From: Saprospiraceae bacterium
GTDB taxonomy: Bacteria > Bacteroidota > Bacteroidia > Chitinophagales > Saprospiraceae
Length of the DNA stretch: 6,501 nt
Reading direction: 5' to 3'
Assembly (NCBI GenBank): GCA_020630045.1
Contig: JAHDCE010000246.1
Span: 1-6,501 of the forward strand
Shown piece after piece: positions 1 through 6,342 of this stretch (its first letter is position 1; every line of letters begins with the position of its first letter). The notes under the pieces are model-generated. The model worked only from the letters and a program-made list of their open reading frames with translations. It made no database searches and had not been told where the DNA came from. The position numbers and the translations under genes were made by a program.

Positions 1-2
1 AG

Positions 3-527
3 GGAAAAAAAATCGCGACCAGTTACCCTAAAATCATAAAGGATTTCCTAGCCAAAAACAAAATAAAAGCCAATATCGAAGAAATCAGCGGCAGCGTGGA
101 AATCGCTCCGGGAATCGGATTGGCCGAAGGTATTTGCGATATAGTCAGTACAGGTTCTACCCTATTAATGAACGGTCTCAAAGAGGTAGAAGTCGTCATG
201 GAAAGCCAAGCCGTTTTGATTGCCACCCCTACGCTATCCAGACCCAAACAACAAATCCTTGAACAACTCTTATTCCGCATCAGATCGGTAAGGAATGCTT
301 CCCGCAACAAATATATTTTATTGAATGCCCCATTCGACTCGGTTGAAAAAATATCATCTATCCTTCCGGGTATCAAAAGTCCTACTGTCGTTCCGCTAAA
401 AGATGAAAGGTGGTGTAGCGTTCACAGTGTAGTTCGCGAAGATGATTTCTGGAACATCATTGACAGATTACAAGAAGCCGGTGCCGAGGGTATTCTCGTC
501 GTTCCTATTGAAAAGATGATATTATAA
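3..527 (+). CDS. hisG: ATP phosphoribosyltransferase, long form (3' part; start lies upstream)
   Basis: This enzyme joins ATP and PRPP to make phosphoribosyl-ATP, the first and feedback-controlled step of histidine synthesis in the cytoplasm. The reading frame is open from base 3 and gives 174 residues, so roughly the first 110-120 residues of a long-form HisG (usually about 285-300) are outside the window. Visible are the conserved stretch SGSVEIAPGIGLAEGICDIV and, just after it, the PRPP/phosphate-binding loop DIVSTGSTL (bases 138-161). From about base 306 the sequence matches the C-terminal regulatory domain of hexameric long HisG: KYILLNAP, then LPGIKSPTVVPL, W-x-SVHSVV, and the ending AGAEGILVVPIEKMIL. 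That domain binds histidine in known homologues, so allosteric feedback inhibition is expected and no HisZ partner is needed. It is the first visible gene of the operon; hisD starts 40 nt after the stop. The ATG-like codon at base 96 is a GTG inside the gene, not its start. Confidence 0.96.
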   Translation, partial: GKKIATSYPKIIKDFLAKNKIKANIEEISGSVEIAPGIGLAEGICDIVSTGSTLLMNGLKEVEVVMESQAVLIATPTLSRPKQQILEQLLFRIRSVRNASRNKYILLNAPFDSVEKISSILPGIKSPTVVPLKDERWCSVHSVVREDDFWNIIDRLQEAGAEGILVVPIEKMIL

Positions 528-536
528 ATTCAAGCA

Positions 537-553
537 AGTGATTCTCGTTCACT
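537..553. repeat. small inverted repeat in the hisG-hisD gap
   Basis: AGTGA (537-541) and TCACT (549-553) are perfect 5-bp inverted arms around a 7-nt loop. It sits in the 40-nt gap between the hisG stop and the hisD start. The stem is short and no T-run follows, so it is not an intrinsic terminator. It could be a weak mRNA hairpin or chance. Confidence 0.25.
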
Positions 554-567
554 ATAAAGAAAAGGAA

Positions 568-1857
568 ATGAAAATCAGCATCAATCCGAATAAAGAGTCC
601 TGGGGTGCCTTTTGTTTACGTCCATCCGATGAAAACAAAGATGTGGAAAAGGCAGTTTCTGAAATCATGAATGCAGTCAAAGAAAACGGAGATGAAGCCG
701 CCTTGGATTTTACAAGAAGGTTTGACCAAGCCGACCTCGCTAACATGAAGGTTCAAAGCCAGGAATTCGAATCGGCGGCCGAAATCCTTTCCACTGAATT
801 AGCCAACGCCATCAAAACAGCCGCTGAAAACATTCGTAAATTCCATCAATTACAACAAACCGATTCTTTATCAGTAGAAACTTGCCCAGGAGTTACTTGC
901 ATGAGAAGGAGCGTCCCGATTCAAAAAGTAGGTCTTTATATTCCTGGAGGTACCGCACCATTGTTTTCTTCCTTATTGATGTTGGCCATACCGGCCCAAC
1001 TGGCAGGTTGCCCGGAAATCATAGTGTGTTCACCACCGGACAAATCGGGAAACATCCACCCCAACATACTCAATACTGCCAAATATTTAGGCATTGACAA
1101 AATATATAAAATCGGAGGTGCCCAAGCAATCGCTGCAATGACCTTCGGAACCGAAAGCATTCCTAAAGTCGATAAAATTTTCGGTCCCGGCAACGCCTAC
1201 GTCACTGAAGCCAAGAAGCAAGCGAACGGACTCGGCACCGCTATTGATATGCCAGCCGGCCCCAGTGAAGTTTTAATCATTGCCGACCAAACAGCTTATC
1301 CGAGTTTCCTAGCAGCGGATTTACTCAGCCAAGCCGAACACGGTACCGATAGCCAAGTCGTACTTGTTACCACTAGCCAAAATATAGCTGAAAAAACCAA
1401 GGAGGAAATCAAGCTTCAATTAGAAAAATTACCTAGAAAAGAGATTGCGGAAACAGCCTTGTCATTCAGTCACATCCTCGTCGTCGACACTTTGGAGGCG
1501 GCCATGGAATTCAGTAATATTTATGCTCCGGAACATTTGATCATAGCGACGGACAACAATATGGAACTCGCCGAAAAGGTGACGAATGCCGGCTCAGTAT
1601 TCCTAGGACACTTTTCTTGTGAAAGTGCCGGTGATTATGCAAGCGGCACAAATCATACGCTACCCACTTCGGGTTTTGCAAAAGCATATTCCGGTGTATC
1701 TTTAGACAGTTTCGTAAAAAAAATCACCTTCCAAAAATTGACTGAACAAGGAATAAAAAACCTCGGCCCAACAATTGAAACACTAGCAGCAGCCGAAGGC
1801 TTAGAAGCACACAAAAATGCTGTTTCGATTCGGCTAGAATTCTTGAAAAAGCAATAG
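568..1857 (+). CDS. hisD: Histidinol dehydrogenase
   Basis: HisD is the zinc- and NAD-dependent enzyme that oxidises L-histidinol through histidinal to L-histidine, the last two pathway reactions, as a cytoplasmic homodimer. From the ATG at 568 it has 429 residues, close to E. coli HisD (434). Signatures visible are VGLYIPGGTAPLFSSLLMLA (about 121-140), GAQAIAAMTFGTE, KIFGPGNAYVTEAK, and AIDMPAGPSEVL. Expected zinc ligands and catalytic residues are all present: Q255 and H258 (LLSQAEHGT), E322-H323 (APEHLII), D356 (AGDYASG) and H415 (LEAHKN), each exactly four positions below the E. coli numbers I recall. An in-frame GTG at 538 would add ten residues (MILVHYKEKE) with no homology and would lie within a small inverted repeat. 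The ATG at 568 gives the usual N-terminus and has a purine-rich stretch (AAAGAAAAGGAA) directly before it, so I prefer it. hisC follows after 3 nt. Confidence 0.97.
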   Translation: MKISINPNKESWGAFCLRPSDENKDVEKAVSEIMNAVKENGDEAALDFTRRFDQADLANMKVQSQEFESAAEILSTELANAIKTAAENIRKFHQLQQTDSLSVETCPGVTCMRRSVPIQKVGLYIPGGTAPLFSSLLMLAIPAQLAGCPEIIVCSPPDKSGNIHPNILNTAKYLGIDKIYKIGGAQAIAAMTFGTESIPKVDKIFGPGNAYVTEAKKQANGLGTAIDMPAGPSEVLIIADQTAYPSFLAADLLSQAEHGTDSQVVLVTTSQNIAEKTKEEIKLQLEKLPRKEIAETALSFSHILVVDTLEAAMEFSNIYAPEHLIIATDNNMELAEKVTNAGSVFLGHFSCESAGDYASGTNHTLPTSGFAKAYSGVSLDSFVKKITFQKLTEQGIKNLGPTIETLAAAEGLEAHKNAVSIRLEFLKKQ

Positions 1858-1860
1858 ATC

Positions 1861-2913
1861 ATGAGCTTCAATATCAATAATGTCATCCGGAAAAATATAA
1901 AAGAACTTTCCCCCTATTCCAGTGCCAGAAGTGAGTTCGAAGGCAAGGCAGACATTTGGCTGGACGCCAACGAAAATCCGTTCGGAAGGGATGGATTGAA
2001 CCGATACCCGGATCCACTTCAAAAAAAGGTAAAAAGTGCACTCGGAAAAATAAAAGGAATCAACCCTTGGAATATTTTTCTGGGAAATGGAAGCGATGAA
2101 GCCATCGACCTGCTCATCCGCGCATTTTGCGAACCCAATAAAGAAAAAATACTCTATTGCTCACCGACTTATGGTATGTATAAAGTCAGCGCCGATATCA
2201 ATGCCGTAGGCATCATTGATATTCCATTACAAACCGACTTTTCTATTGATTTAAAAAATGTAATCGATACTGCCAACCGAGAACCCGTCAAATTGATTTT
2301 CATATGCTCCCCAAATAATCCGACGGCCAACGCACAACCCATTGAAGACATAAAAAAAATCGCACAAAATTTCAATGGTATTGTAATAGTGGATGAAGCT
2401 TACATCGATTTTTGTCCCGAAAAATCAGCCATTTCATTATTGAAAGAAACACCCAATTTAGTGGTTCTCCAAACCTTGAGCAAAGCTTGGGGACTGGCCG
2501 GCATTCGATTGGGAATGGCATATGCTTCCGAAAAAATCATAGAGGTTTTAAATAAAATAAAACCACCTTACAATATCAATAAATTAACCCAAAGAGAAGC
2601 TTTGTCAAGATTACAATCCAATGAAGCATTCAACTCAATCGTTGCCGAAATCATTTGGGAAAAGAAAAAACTGAGAGAATTCCTTCAAACTATCCCTTAT
2701 GTCAATAAAATATATCCTTCAGATGCCAATTTTCTCCTAGTAGAATTCAAAGACCCGAGAGCGGTGTATCGATTCCTTGTGCGAAAAGGAATCGTCCTCC
2801 GAGACCGGACTTCCTACGTAAGGAACACCCTCCGAATCACTATCGGTACTCCAAGGGAAAACAACCGACTCAGACAATTATTATCCGCATGGAATCCTGA
2901 AAATTTGGGATAA
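1861..2913 (+). CDS. hisC: Histidinol-phosphate aminotransferase
   Basis: HisC is a PLP-dependent class I/II (fold type I) aminotransferase that converts imidazole-acetol phosphate plus glutamate to L-histidinol phosphate plus 2-oxoglutarate. The 350 residues match the family length (about 350-360). Motifs in order are WLDANENPFG (33-42) and RYPDP (48-52) near the N-terminus, GNGSDEAID (75-83) for cofactor phosphate contact, SPNNPT (150-155) with N153, VDEAYIDF (177-184) with D178 and Y181 contacting PLP, and TLSKAWGLAGIRLG (205-218), where K208 is the Schiff-base lysine and R216 the phosphate-binding arginine. R325 in NTLRITIGT (322-330) is the expected C-terminal substrate-carboxylate/phosphate arginine. 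It starts 3 nt after the hisD stop and ends 11 nt before hisB, so it is surely co-transcribed. Codons are visibly more AT-rich than in hisD, with many AAA/ATA/TTA, but nothing suggests recent transfer. Confidence 0.97.
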   Translation: MSFNINNVIRKNIKELSPYSSARSEFEGKADIWLDANENPFGRDGLNRYPDPLQKKVKSALGKIKGINPWNIFLGNGSDEAIDLLIRAFCEPNKEKILYCSPTYGMYKVSADINAVGIIDIPLQTDFSIDLKNVIDTANREPVKLIFICSPNNPTANAQPIEDIKKIAQNFNGIVIVDEAYIDFCPEKSAISLLKETPNLVVLQTLSKAWGLAGIRLGMAYASEKIIEVLNKIKPPYNINKLTQREALSRLQSNEAFNSIVAEIIWEKKKLREFLQTIPYVNKIYPSDANFLLVEFKDPRAVYRFLVRKGIVLRDRTSYVRNTLRITIGTPRENNRLRQLLSAWNPENLG

Positions 2914-2924
2914 AAAATCAGACG

Positions 2925-4016
2925 ATGAAAAAAGTATTATTCATAGACAGGGACGGAACATTGATTATCGAACCGCCCACCGACTATCAGGTAGACGCTT
3001 ATGAAAAGCTCGCTTTTTTACCCGGTGTCATCACCAACCTTTCCAAAATCGCTGAAGAATTGGAATACGAATTGGTCATGATTACCAACCAAGACGGACT
3101 AGGGACAGATTCCTTTCCGGAAAATACTTTCTGGCCCGTCCATAATTTAATGCTGGATGTTTTCAAAGGAGAAGGTGTCTCCTTCGACGAAATCCTTATC
3201 GACCGAACCTTTCCCGAGCAAAACGCTCCGACCAGAAAACCGGGAACCGCTTTATTAACCCATTATATCAAAGGCGATTACGACCTGGCCAACTCTTTCG
3301 TACTGGGAGATCGCGCTTCCGATATCCAATTGGCACGCAACCTAGGAACCCAAGCCATTCATATCGCTGAAGAAGCCACGACTGATGCGGAACTCACCAC
3401 CATGTCATGGACAGAAATATACACTTTCCTCAAAGGTCAAAACAGAACCGCATCCATCAACAGAAACACCAAAGAAACACAAATTGATATCTTGCTGGAT
3501 TTAGACGGAACCGGACAATCCGATATCCAAACCGGGCTAGGATTTTTTGACCACATGCTCACACAAATCGCCAAACACGGAGGAGTTGATTTGACCATCA
3601 ATGTCAAAGGAGATTTAGAGGTTGACGAACACCATACCATCGAAGACACCGCCTTGGCCTTAGGTGCTGCATTCAAGCAAGCCCTAGGACAAAAAAAGGG
3701 CATCCAAAGATATGGATTCCTCCTGCCTATGGACGAATGCATCGCACAGGTCGCCCTTGATTTCGGCGGCCGTCCTTGGTGCGTTTGGCAAGCGGATTTC
3801 AAACGCGAAAAGGTCGGCGACATGCCCACCGAAATGTTCTTTCACTTCTTCAAATCGTTTAGTGATACCGCTCAATGTAACTTGAATATCCAAGTGGAAG
3901 GAGAAAATGAACACCACAAAATAGAATCCATTTTCAAGGCTTTCGCCAAAGCCATACGCATGGCTATCGCCAAAACCGGACCAGTCGGAATCCCTAGTAC
4001 AAAAGGAGTTTTATAG
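2925..4016 (+). CDS. hisB: Bifunctional histidinol-phosphatase / imidazoleglycerol-phosphate dehydratase
   Basis: This is a fusion of two enzymes, 363 residues against about 355 in E. coli. The N-terminal half (about 1-165) is a HAD-family histidinol-phosphate phosphatase: FIDRDGTL with nucleophile D8 and acid D10, MITNQDGLG with T54, K105 in TRKPG, and LGDRASD with D129 and D133. The C-terminal half (about 174-363) is the manganese-dependent IGP dehydratase: GFFDHMLTQIAKHGG with H210 and H218, DEHHTIEDTALALG with E235, H236, H237, E240 and D241, HFFKSFSD with H307, and EHHKIESIFKAFAKAIR with H330, H331, E334 and K338, ending PSTKGVL. Both active sites look complete. The phosphatase half lacks the four zinc-loop residues of the E. 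coli enzyme (C93, H95, C101 and C103 correspond here to D93, T95, A101 and T103); as far as I recall this is normal for Bacteroidota HisB. hisH starts 37 nt later. Confidence 0.97.
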   Translation: MKKVLFIDRDGTLIIEPPTDYQVDAYEKLAFLPGVITNLSKIAEELEYELVMITNQDGLGTDSFPENTFWPVHNLMLDVFKGEGVSFDEILIDRTFPEQNAPTRKPGTALLTHYIKGDYDLANSFVLGDRASDIQLARNLGTQAIHIAEEATTDAELTTMSWTEIYTFLKGQNRTASINRNTKETQIDILLDLDGTGQSDIQTGLGFFDHMLTQIAKHGGVDLTINVKGDLEVDEHHTIEDTALALGAAFKQALGQKKGIQRYGFLLPMDECIAQVALDFGGRPWCVWQADFKREKVGDMPTEMFFHFFKSFSDTAQCNLNIQVEGENEHHKIESIFKAFAKAIRMAIAKTGPVGIPSTKGVL

Positions 4017-4021
4017 TACGG

Positions 4022-4040
4022 TCGAATTCTATTCGAATAG
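4022..4040. repeat. small palindromes in the hisB-hisH gap
   Basis: TCGAAT (4022-4027) and ATTCGA (4031-4036) form a perfect 6-bp inverted repeat around TCT. An overlapping perfect 12-bp palindrome, CTATTCGAATAG, covers 4029-4040. Both lie in the 37-nt gap before hisH, ahead of the A-rich stretch that precedes its ATG. They could form alternative weak mRNA hairpins or be an operator half-site; there is no terminator-like T-run. Function is not established. Confidence 0.3.
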
Positions 4041-4053
4041 ACAAAAAAGTACC

Positions 4054-4638
4054 ATGATCGCAATCATTAATTACGAAGCAGGCAATATCAAATCCGTAAA
4101 AAATGCCCTCAACCGCCTAGGAGCGGAAGCCATTGTCACGGAAGACATCACCGCCATCCGACAAGCGGATAAAGTAATTTTTCCCGGTGTTGGAGATGCT
4201 TCTTTTTGCATGAAAAAACTAAGAGAGAAAAAACTGGATGAGGAAATTAAAAAGCTAAAACAGCCCGTTTTGGGGATTTGCCTGGGTCTACAACTCCTTT
4301 GCGACCATTCGGAAGAAGGCAATACACCAGGACTGGGCATCTTCCCCAACCGGGTCAAAAAATTTCCGCAAGGAAACGAAAAGGTTCCGCACATGGGCTG
4401 GAACGACACCCAATTCGAAGACCTTCCACTCTTTCAAGGATTGGGCGAATGTTCGGATTTCTACTTCGTTCACGGCTATTATGCCGAACTCGGAGCGTTC
4501 ACTACAGGTACGACCGAGTACATCCTACCCTTCAGTAGTTGCTTGCAAAAAGACAACTTTTATGCTGTCCAATTCCATCCGGAAAAATCCGGAACAGTAG
4601 GAGAAAACTTCTTAAAAAACTTTTTAGAAAAGATATAA
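4054..4638 (+). CDS. hisH: Imidazole glycerol phosphate synthase, glutamine amidotransferase subunit
   Basis: HisH is the class I (triad) glutaminase that releases ammonia from glutamine and passes it through a channel to HisF for imidazole-glycerol phosphate and AICAR production. At 194 residues it has the usual length (about 195-200). Visible are the start IINYEAGNIKSV (4-15), the oxyanion-region PGVG (44-47), the nucleophile elbow GICLGLQLL (74-82) with C76, the HisH-typical VPHMGWN (111-117), YFVHGYY (137-143), and the QFHPEKSG motif (173-180), where H175 and E177 complete the triad. The gene lies directly before hisA and hisF, so it is made together with its obligate partner. It starts 37 nt after hisB with no clear Shine-Dalgarno, only an A-rich AAAAAAGT, and stops 7 nt before hisA. 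Confidence 0.97.
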   Translation: MIAIINYEAGNIKSVKNALNRLGAEAIVTEDITAIRQADKVIFPGVGDASFCMKKLREKKLDEEIKKLKQPVLGICLGLQLLCDHSEEGNTPGLGIFPNRVKKFPQGNEKVPHMGWNDTQFEDLPLFQGLGECSDFYFVHGYYAELGAFTTGTTEYILPFSSCLQKDNFYAVQFHPEKSGTVGENFLKNFLEKI

Positions 4639-4645
4639 TTCAAAC

Positions 4646-5362
4646 ATGAAAATCATACCCGCCATTGACATCATCGACGGAAAATGCGTCCGCCTTTCAC
4701 AAGGGGACTATGACCGCAAAACGGAGTACCATTCCGACCCCGTAACCGTAGCTCGATCTTTTGAAGAAGCTGGTATACAACACTTGCATTTGGTGGATTT
4801 GGATGGTGCCAAAGCCAAGCATATCGTCAATAGGAAAGTGCTTGAAAACATTTGTTCGCAAACCAATCTCCAAGTCGATTTCGGTGGCGGCATCAAATCG
4901 GAAGAAGATATCAAAATAGCTCTAGGAGCGGGAGCGAATCAAATCACCATCGGGAGTTTGGCGGCTAAACAGCCGGATTTATTTTTTCGATTTCTCGAAA
5001 AATACGGTGCGGATAAAATCATACTAGGAGCGGATGCGCGAAAAGGCAAAATCGCCGTGGACGGATGGAAGGAGTCAACGGATTGGGATGTCGAGGATTT
5101 TATTTCCGCTTTCGCGGAAAAAGGTGTCGAGTATGTCATTTGCACAGACATCGCCAAAGATGGCATGATGGCCGGCCCCTCCCTCCCACTCTATCAAAGA
5201 ATCATGCAACGAAATCCGGACTTGAAACTTATCGCCAGCGGTGGTGTAAGCTCTATGGAAGATATCGCTGCCTGCACTTCCGCAAATATGTATGGCGCCA
5301 TTATCGGCAAAGCGATATATGAAGGTGCGATACCACTCGAAAAACTTGCAGAATTATGCTAA
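4646..5362 (+). CDS. hisA: ProFAR isomerase (phosphoribosylformimino-5-aminoimidazole carboxamide ribotide isomerase)
   Basis: HisA is a (beta/alpha)8-barrel enzyme that carries out the Amadori rearrangement of ProFAR to PRFAR, the substrate of HisF. At 238 residues it has a typical length. The sequence opens MKIIPAIDIIDGKCVRLSQG, with D8 the expected general base on strand 1. DFGGGIKSEEDI (78-89) and ASGGVSSMEDI (197-207) are the two phosphate-binding loops that mark the half-barrel duplication shared with HisF. D130 (ILGADARKGK) is the second catalytic aspartate, and CTDIAKDGMMAGP (166-178) carries the usual strand-6 threonine and aspartate. It starts 7 nt after hisH, and its last 7 bases overlap the start of hisF, which implies translational coupling. 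The opening and the DIAKDGMM stretch separate it from its paralogue hisF. Nothing is odd in it. Confidence 0.97.
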   Translation: MKIIPAIDIIDGKCVRLSQGDYDRKTEYHSDPVTVARSFEEAGIQHLHLVDLDGAKAKHIVNRKVLENICSQTNLQVDFGGGIKSEEDIKIALGAGANQITIGSLAAKQPDLFFRFLEKYGADKIILGADARKGKIAVDGWKESTDWDVEDFISAFAEKGVEYVICTDIAKDGMMAGPSLPLYQRIMQRNPDLKLIASGGVSSMEDIAACTSANMYGAIIGKAIYEGAIPLEKLAELC

Positions 5363-6129
5363 AGAAAAGAATCATCCCCTGCTTGGATATCAAGGACGGA
5401 AGAACCGTAAAAGGAATTAATTTCCTAGGACTCCGAGACGCCGGCGACCCGGTAGAATTGGCCGCCAAATACGCCAAACAAGGAGCGGACGAATTGGTTT
5501 TTCTTGACATCACCGCCACCATTGAAAAAAGAAAAACTTTAATTGAACTGGTAGAGCGAATTTCGCATTATATCAACATTCCTTTTACAGTGGGCGGGGG
5601 AATTCGAACCGTTGAGGATGCGGCTGCACTACTCCAAGCGGGAGCTGACAAAATCAGTATCAATTCGGCAGCGGTAAAACGCCCGACGCTAATTTCCGAA
5701 ATCGCCCGCCAATTCGGTAACCAATGTGTAGTTTTGGCCATTGACACCAACTATATTGCAAACCGATGGAAGGTATTTATTCACGGTGGTAAAACCGAAA
5801 CGGATTGGCTGACTCTCGATTGGGCCAAAGAAGGAGAACGATTGGGAGCAGGGGAAATCCTATTGACATCCATGACCAAAGACGGCACCAAAAGTGGTTT
5901 TGCCGTTGACATTACCGGACAAGTCAGTGAGCAAGTCAATATTCCGGTCATCGCCTCCGGCGGTGCCGGAACAAAAGCTCATTTTACGGAAGTATTCCAA
6001 GCAGGAAAAGCGGACGCGGCACTAGCCGCCAGCATTTTTCATTTTGGCGAAATACCCGTACCGGAACTCAAACTATACTTACGTGAACAGGGAGTTCCAG
6101 TAAGATTGGCTATAAAAGAAAACATATGA
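5356..6129 (+). CDS. hisF: Imidazole glycerol phosphate synthase, cyclase subunit
   Basis: HisF is the (beta/alpha)8-barrel cyclase that uses ammonia from HisH to turn PRFAR into imidazole-glycerol phosphate and AICAR, a purine-pathway intermediate. The 257 residues match the family (about 250-258). Signatures are RIIPCLDIKDGRTVKG (5-20) with catalytic D11, FLDITAT (49-55), the first phosphate loop TVGGGIRTVED (78-88), LAIDTN with catalytic D130, GAGEILLTSMTKDGTKSG (164-181), the second phosphate loop IASGGAGT (199-206), and DAALAASIFHFGE (220-232). It begins at ATG 5356 inside the end of hisA (ATGCTAA arrangement, 7-nt overlap), so translation is probably coupled. The stop is TGA at 6127-6129. 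hisIE, the common next gene in such operons, does not follow; an AT-rich non-coding region begins at once. No standard GC-stem plus T-run terminator is visible after the stop. Confidence 0.97.
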   Translation: MLKKRIIPCLDIKDGRTVKGINFLGLRDAGDPVELAAKYAKQGADELVFLDITATIEKRKTLIELVERISHYINIPFTVGGGIRTVEDAAALLQAGADKISINSAAVKRPTLISEIARQFGNQCVVLAIDTNYIANRWKVFIHGGKTETDWLTLDWAKEGERLGAGEILLTSMTKDGTKSGFAVDITGQVSEQVNIPVIASGGAGTKAHFTEVFQAGKADAALAASIFHFGEIPVPELKLYLREQGVPVRLAIKENI

Positions 6130-6140
6130 TAAACCATTCT

Positions 6141-6295
6141 TGAATCCTTTAGAAGCTGTTTGATTATAGAATTTTAATATGTTACAGGTTGTTTTCTTGT
6201 TAGATGAAGTTCATTTTTGAGCAAATAATCGAAGCTATGGACGTAAAAAGGCCTTGCACATCAATATTTTCAAAATAGCTTCCTAAACAAATTCA
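6141..6295. repeat. imperfect inverted-repeat element, MITE-like or insertion-sequence remnant
   Basis: The 210-bp non-coding stretch after hisF is framed by inverted ends. The left arm (6141-6163) contains TTTAGAAGCTGTTTGA at 6148-6163. The reverse complement of the right arm (6270-6295) contains TTTAGGAAGCTATTTTGA (6287 back to 6270). Extending outwards, both arms begin TGAAT. My hand alignment gives 20 identities in 26 columns with three one-base gaps, and one of the three mismatches would be a G-U pair in RNA. A short further match, TGATAA at 6127-6132 (including the hisF stop) and TTATCA at 6303-6308, may be chance. The interior is AT-rich and encodes nothing of recognisable family. I see no clear target-site duplication. 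The layout fits a MITE or a badly decayed insertion sequence, but it could also be an old, imperfect bidirectional terminator-like hairpin. Confidence 0.42.
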
Positions 6296-6342
6296 TTTTT
6301 TATTATCAGGTAATTTTCCTATTTTATAAAAAATTCTCAACA

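Noticed and set aside
96..98. Apparent start of a 143-residue protein at base 96
   Set aside because: The GTG is an internal valine codon of hisG; the same frame is open from base 3 and matches HisG upstream of it.
538..567. Alternative GTG start for hisD ten codons upstream of the chosen ATG
   Set aside because: The extra residues MILVHYKEKE have no counterpart in the HisD family, and the GTG lies in a small inverted repeat. The ATG at 568 gives a normal length and matches catalytic residue spacing to E. coli HisD.
3437..3829. 130-residue open frame on the - strand within hisB
   Set aside because: It lies opposite strongly conserved IGP-dehydratase sequence and has no family resemblance, so it is a shadow of the sense gene, like the other minus-strand frames across the operon.
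4646..6129. Similarity between hisA and hisF as a recent tandem duplication
   Set aside because: They are ancient barrel paralogues; each carries its own family-specific motifs, and the shared phosphate loops are expected.
6248..6255. AAGGCCTT palindrome as part of a his operon terminator
   Set aside because: The stem is only four pairs without a loop and has no following T-run, so it does not qualify as an intrinsic terminator.
6311..6318. TAATTTTC as a possible Bacteroidota -7 promoter element (TAnnTTTG) for the gene at 6343
   Set aside because: It matches seven of eight positions but has no TTG at the expected -33 region, and such AT-rich matches are common by chance in this spacer.
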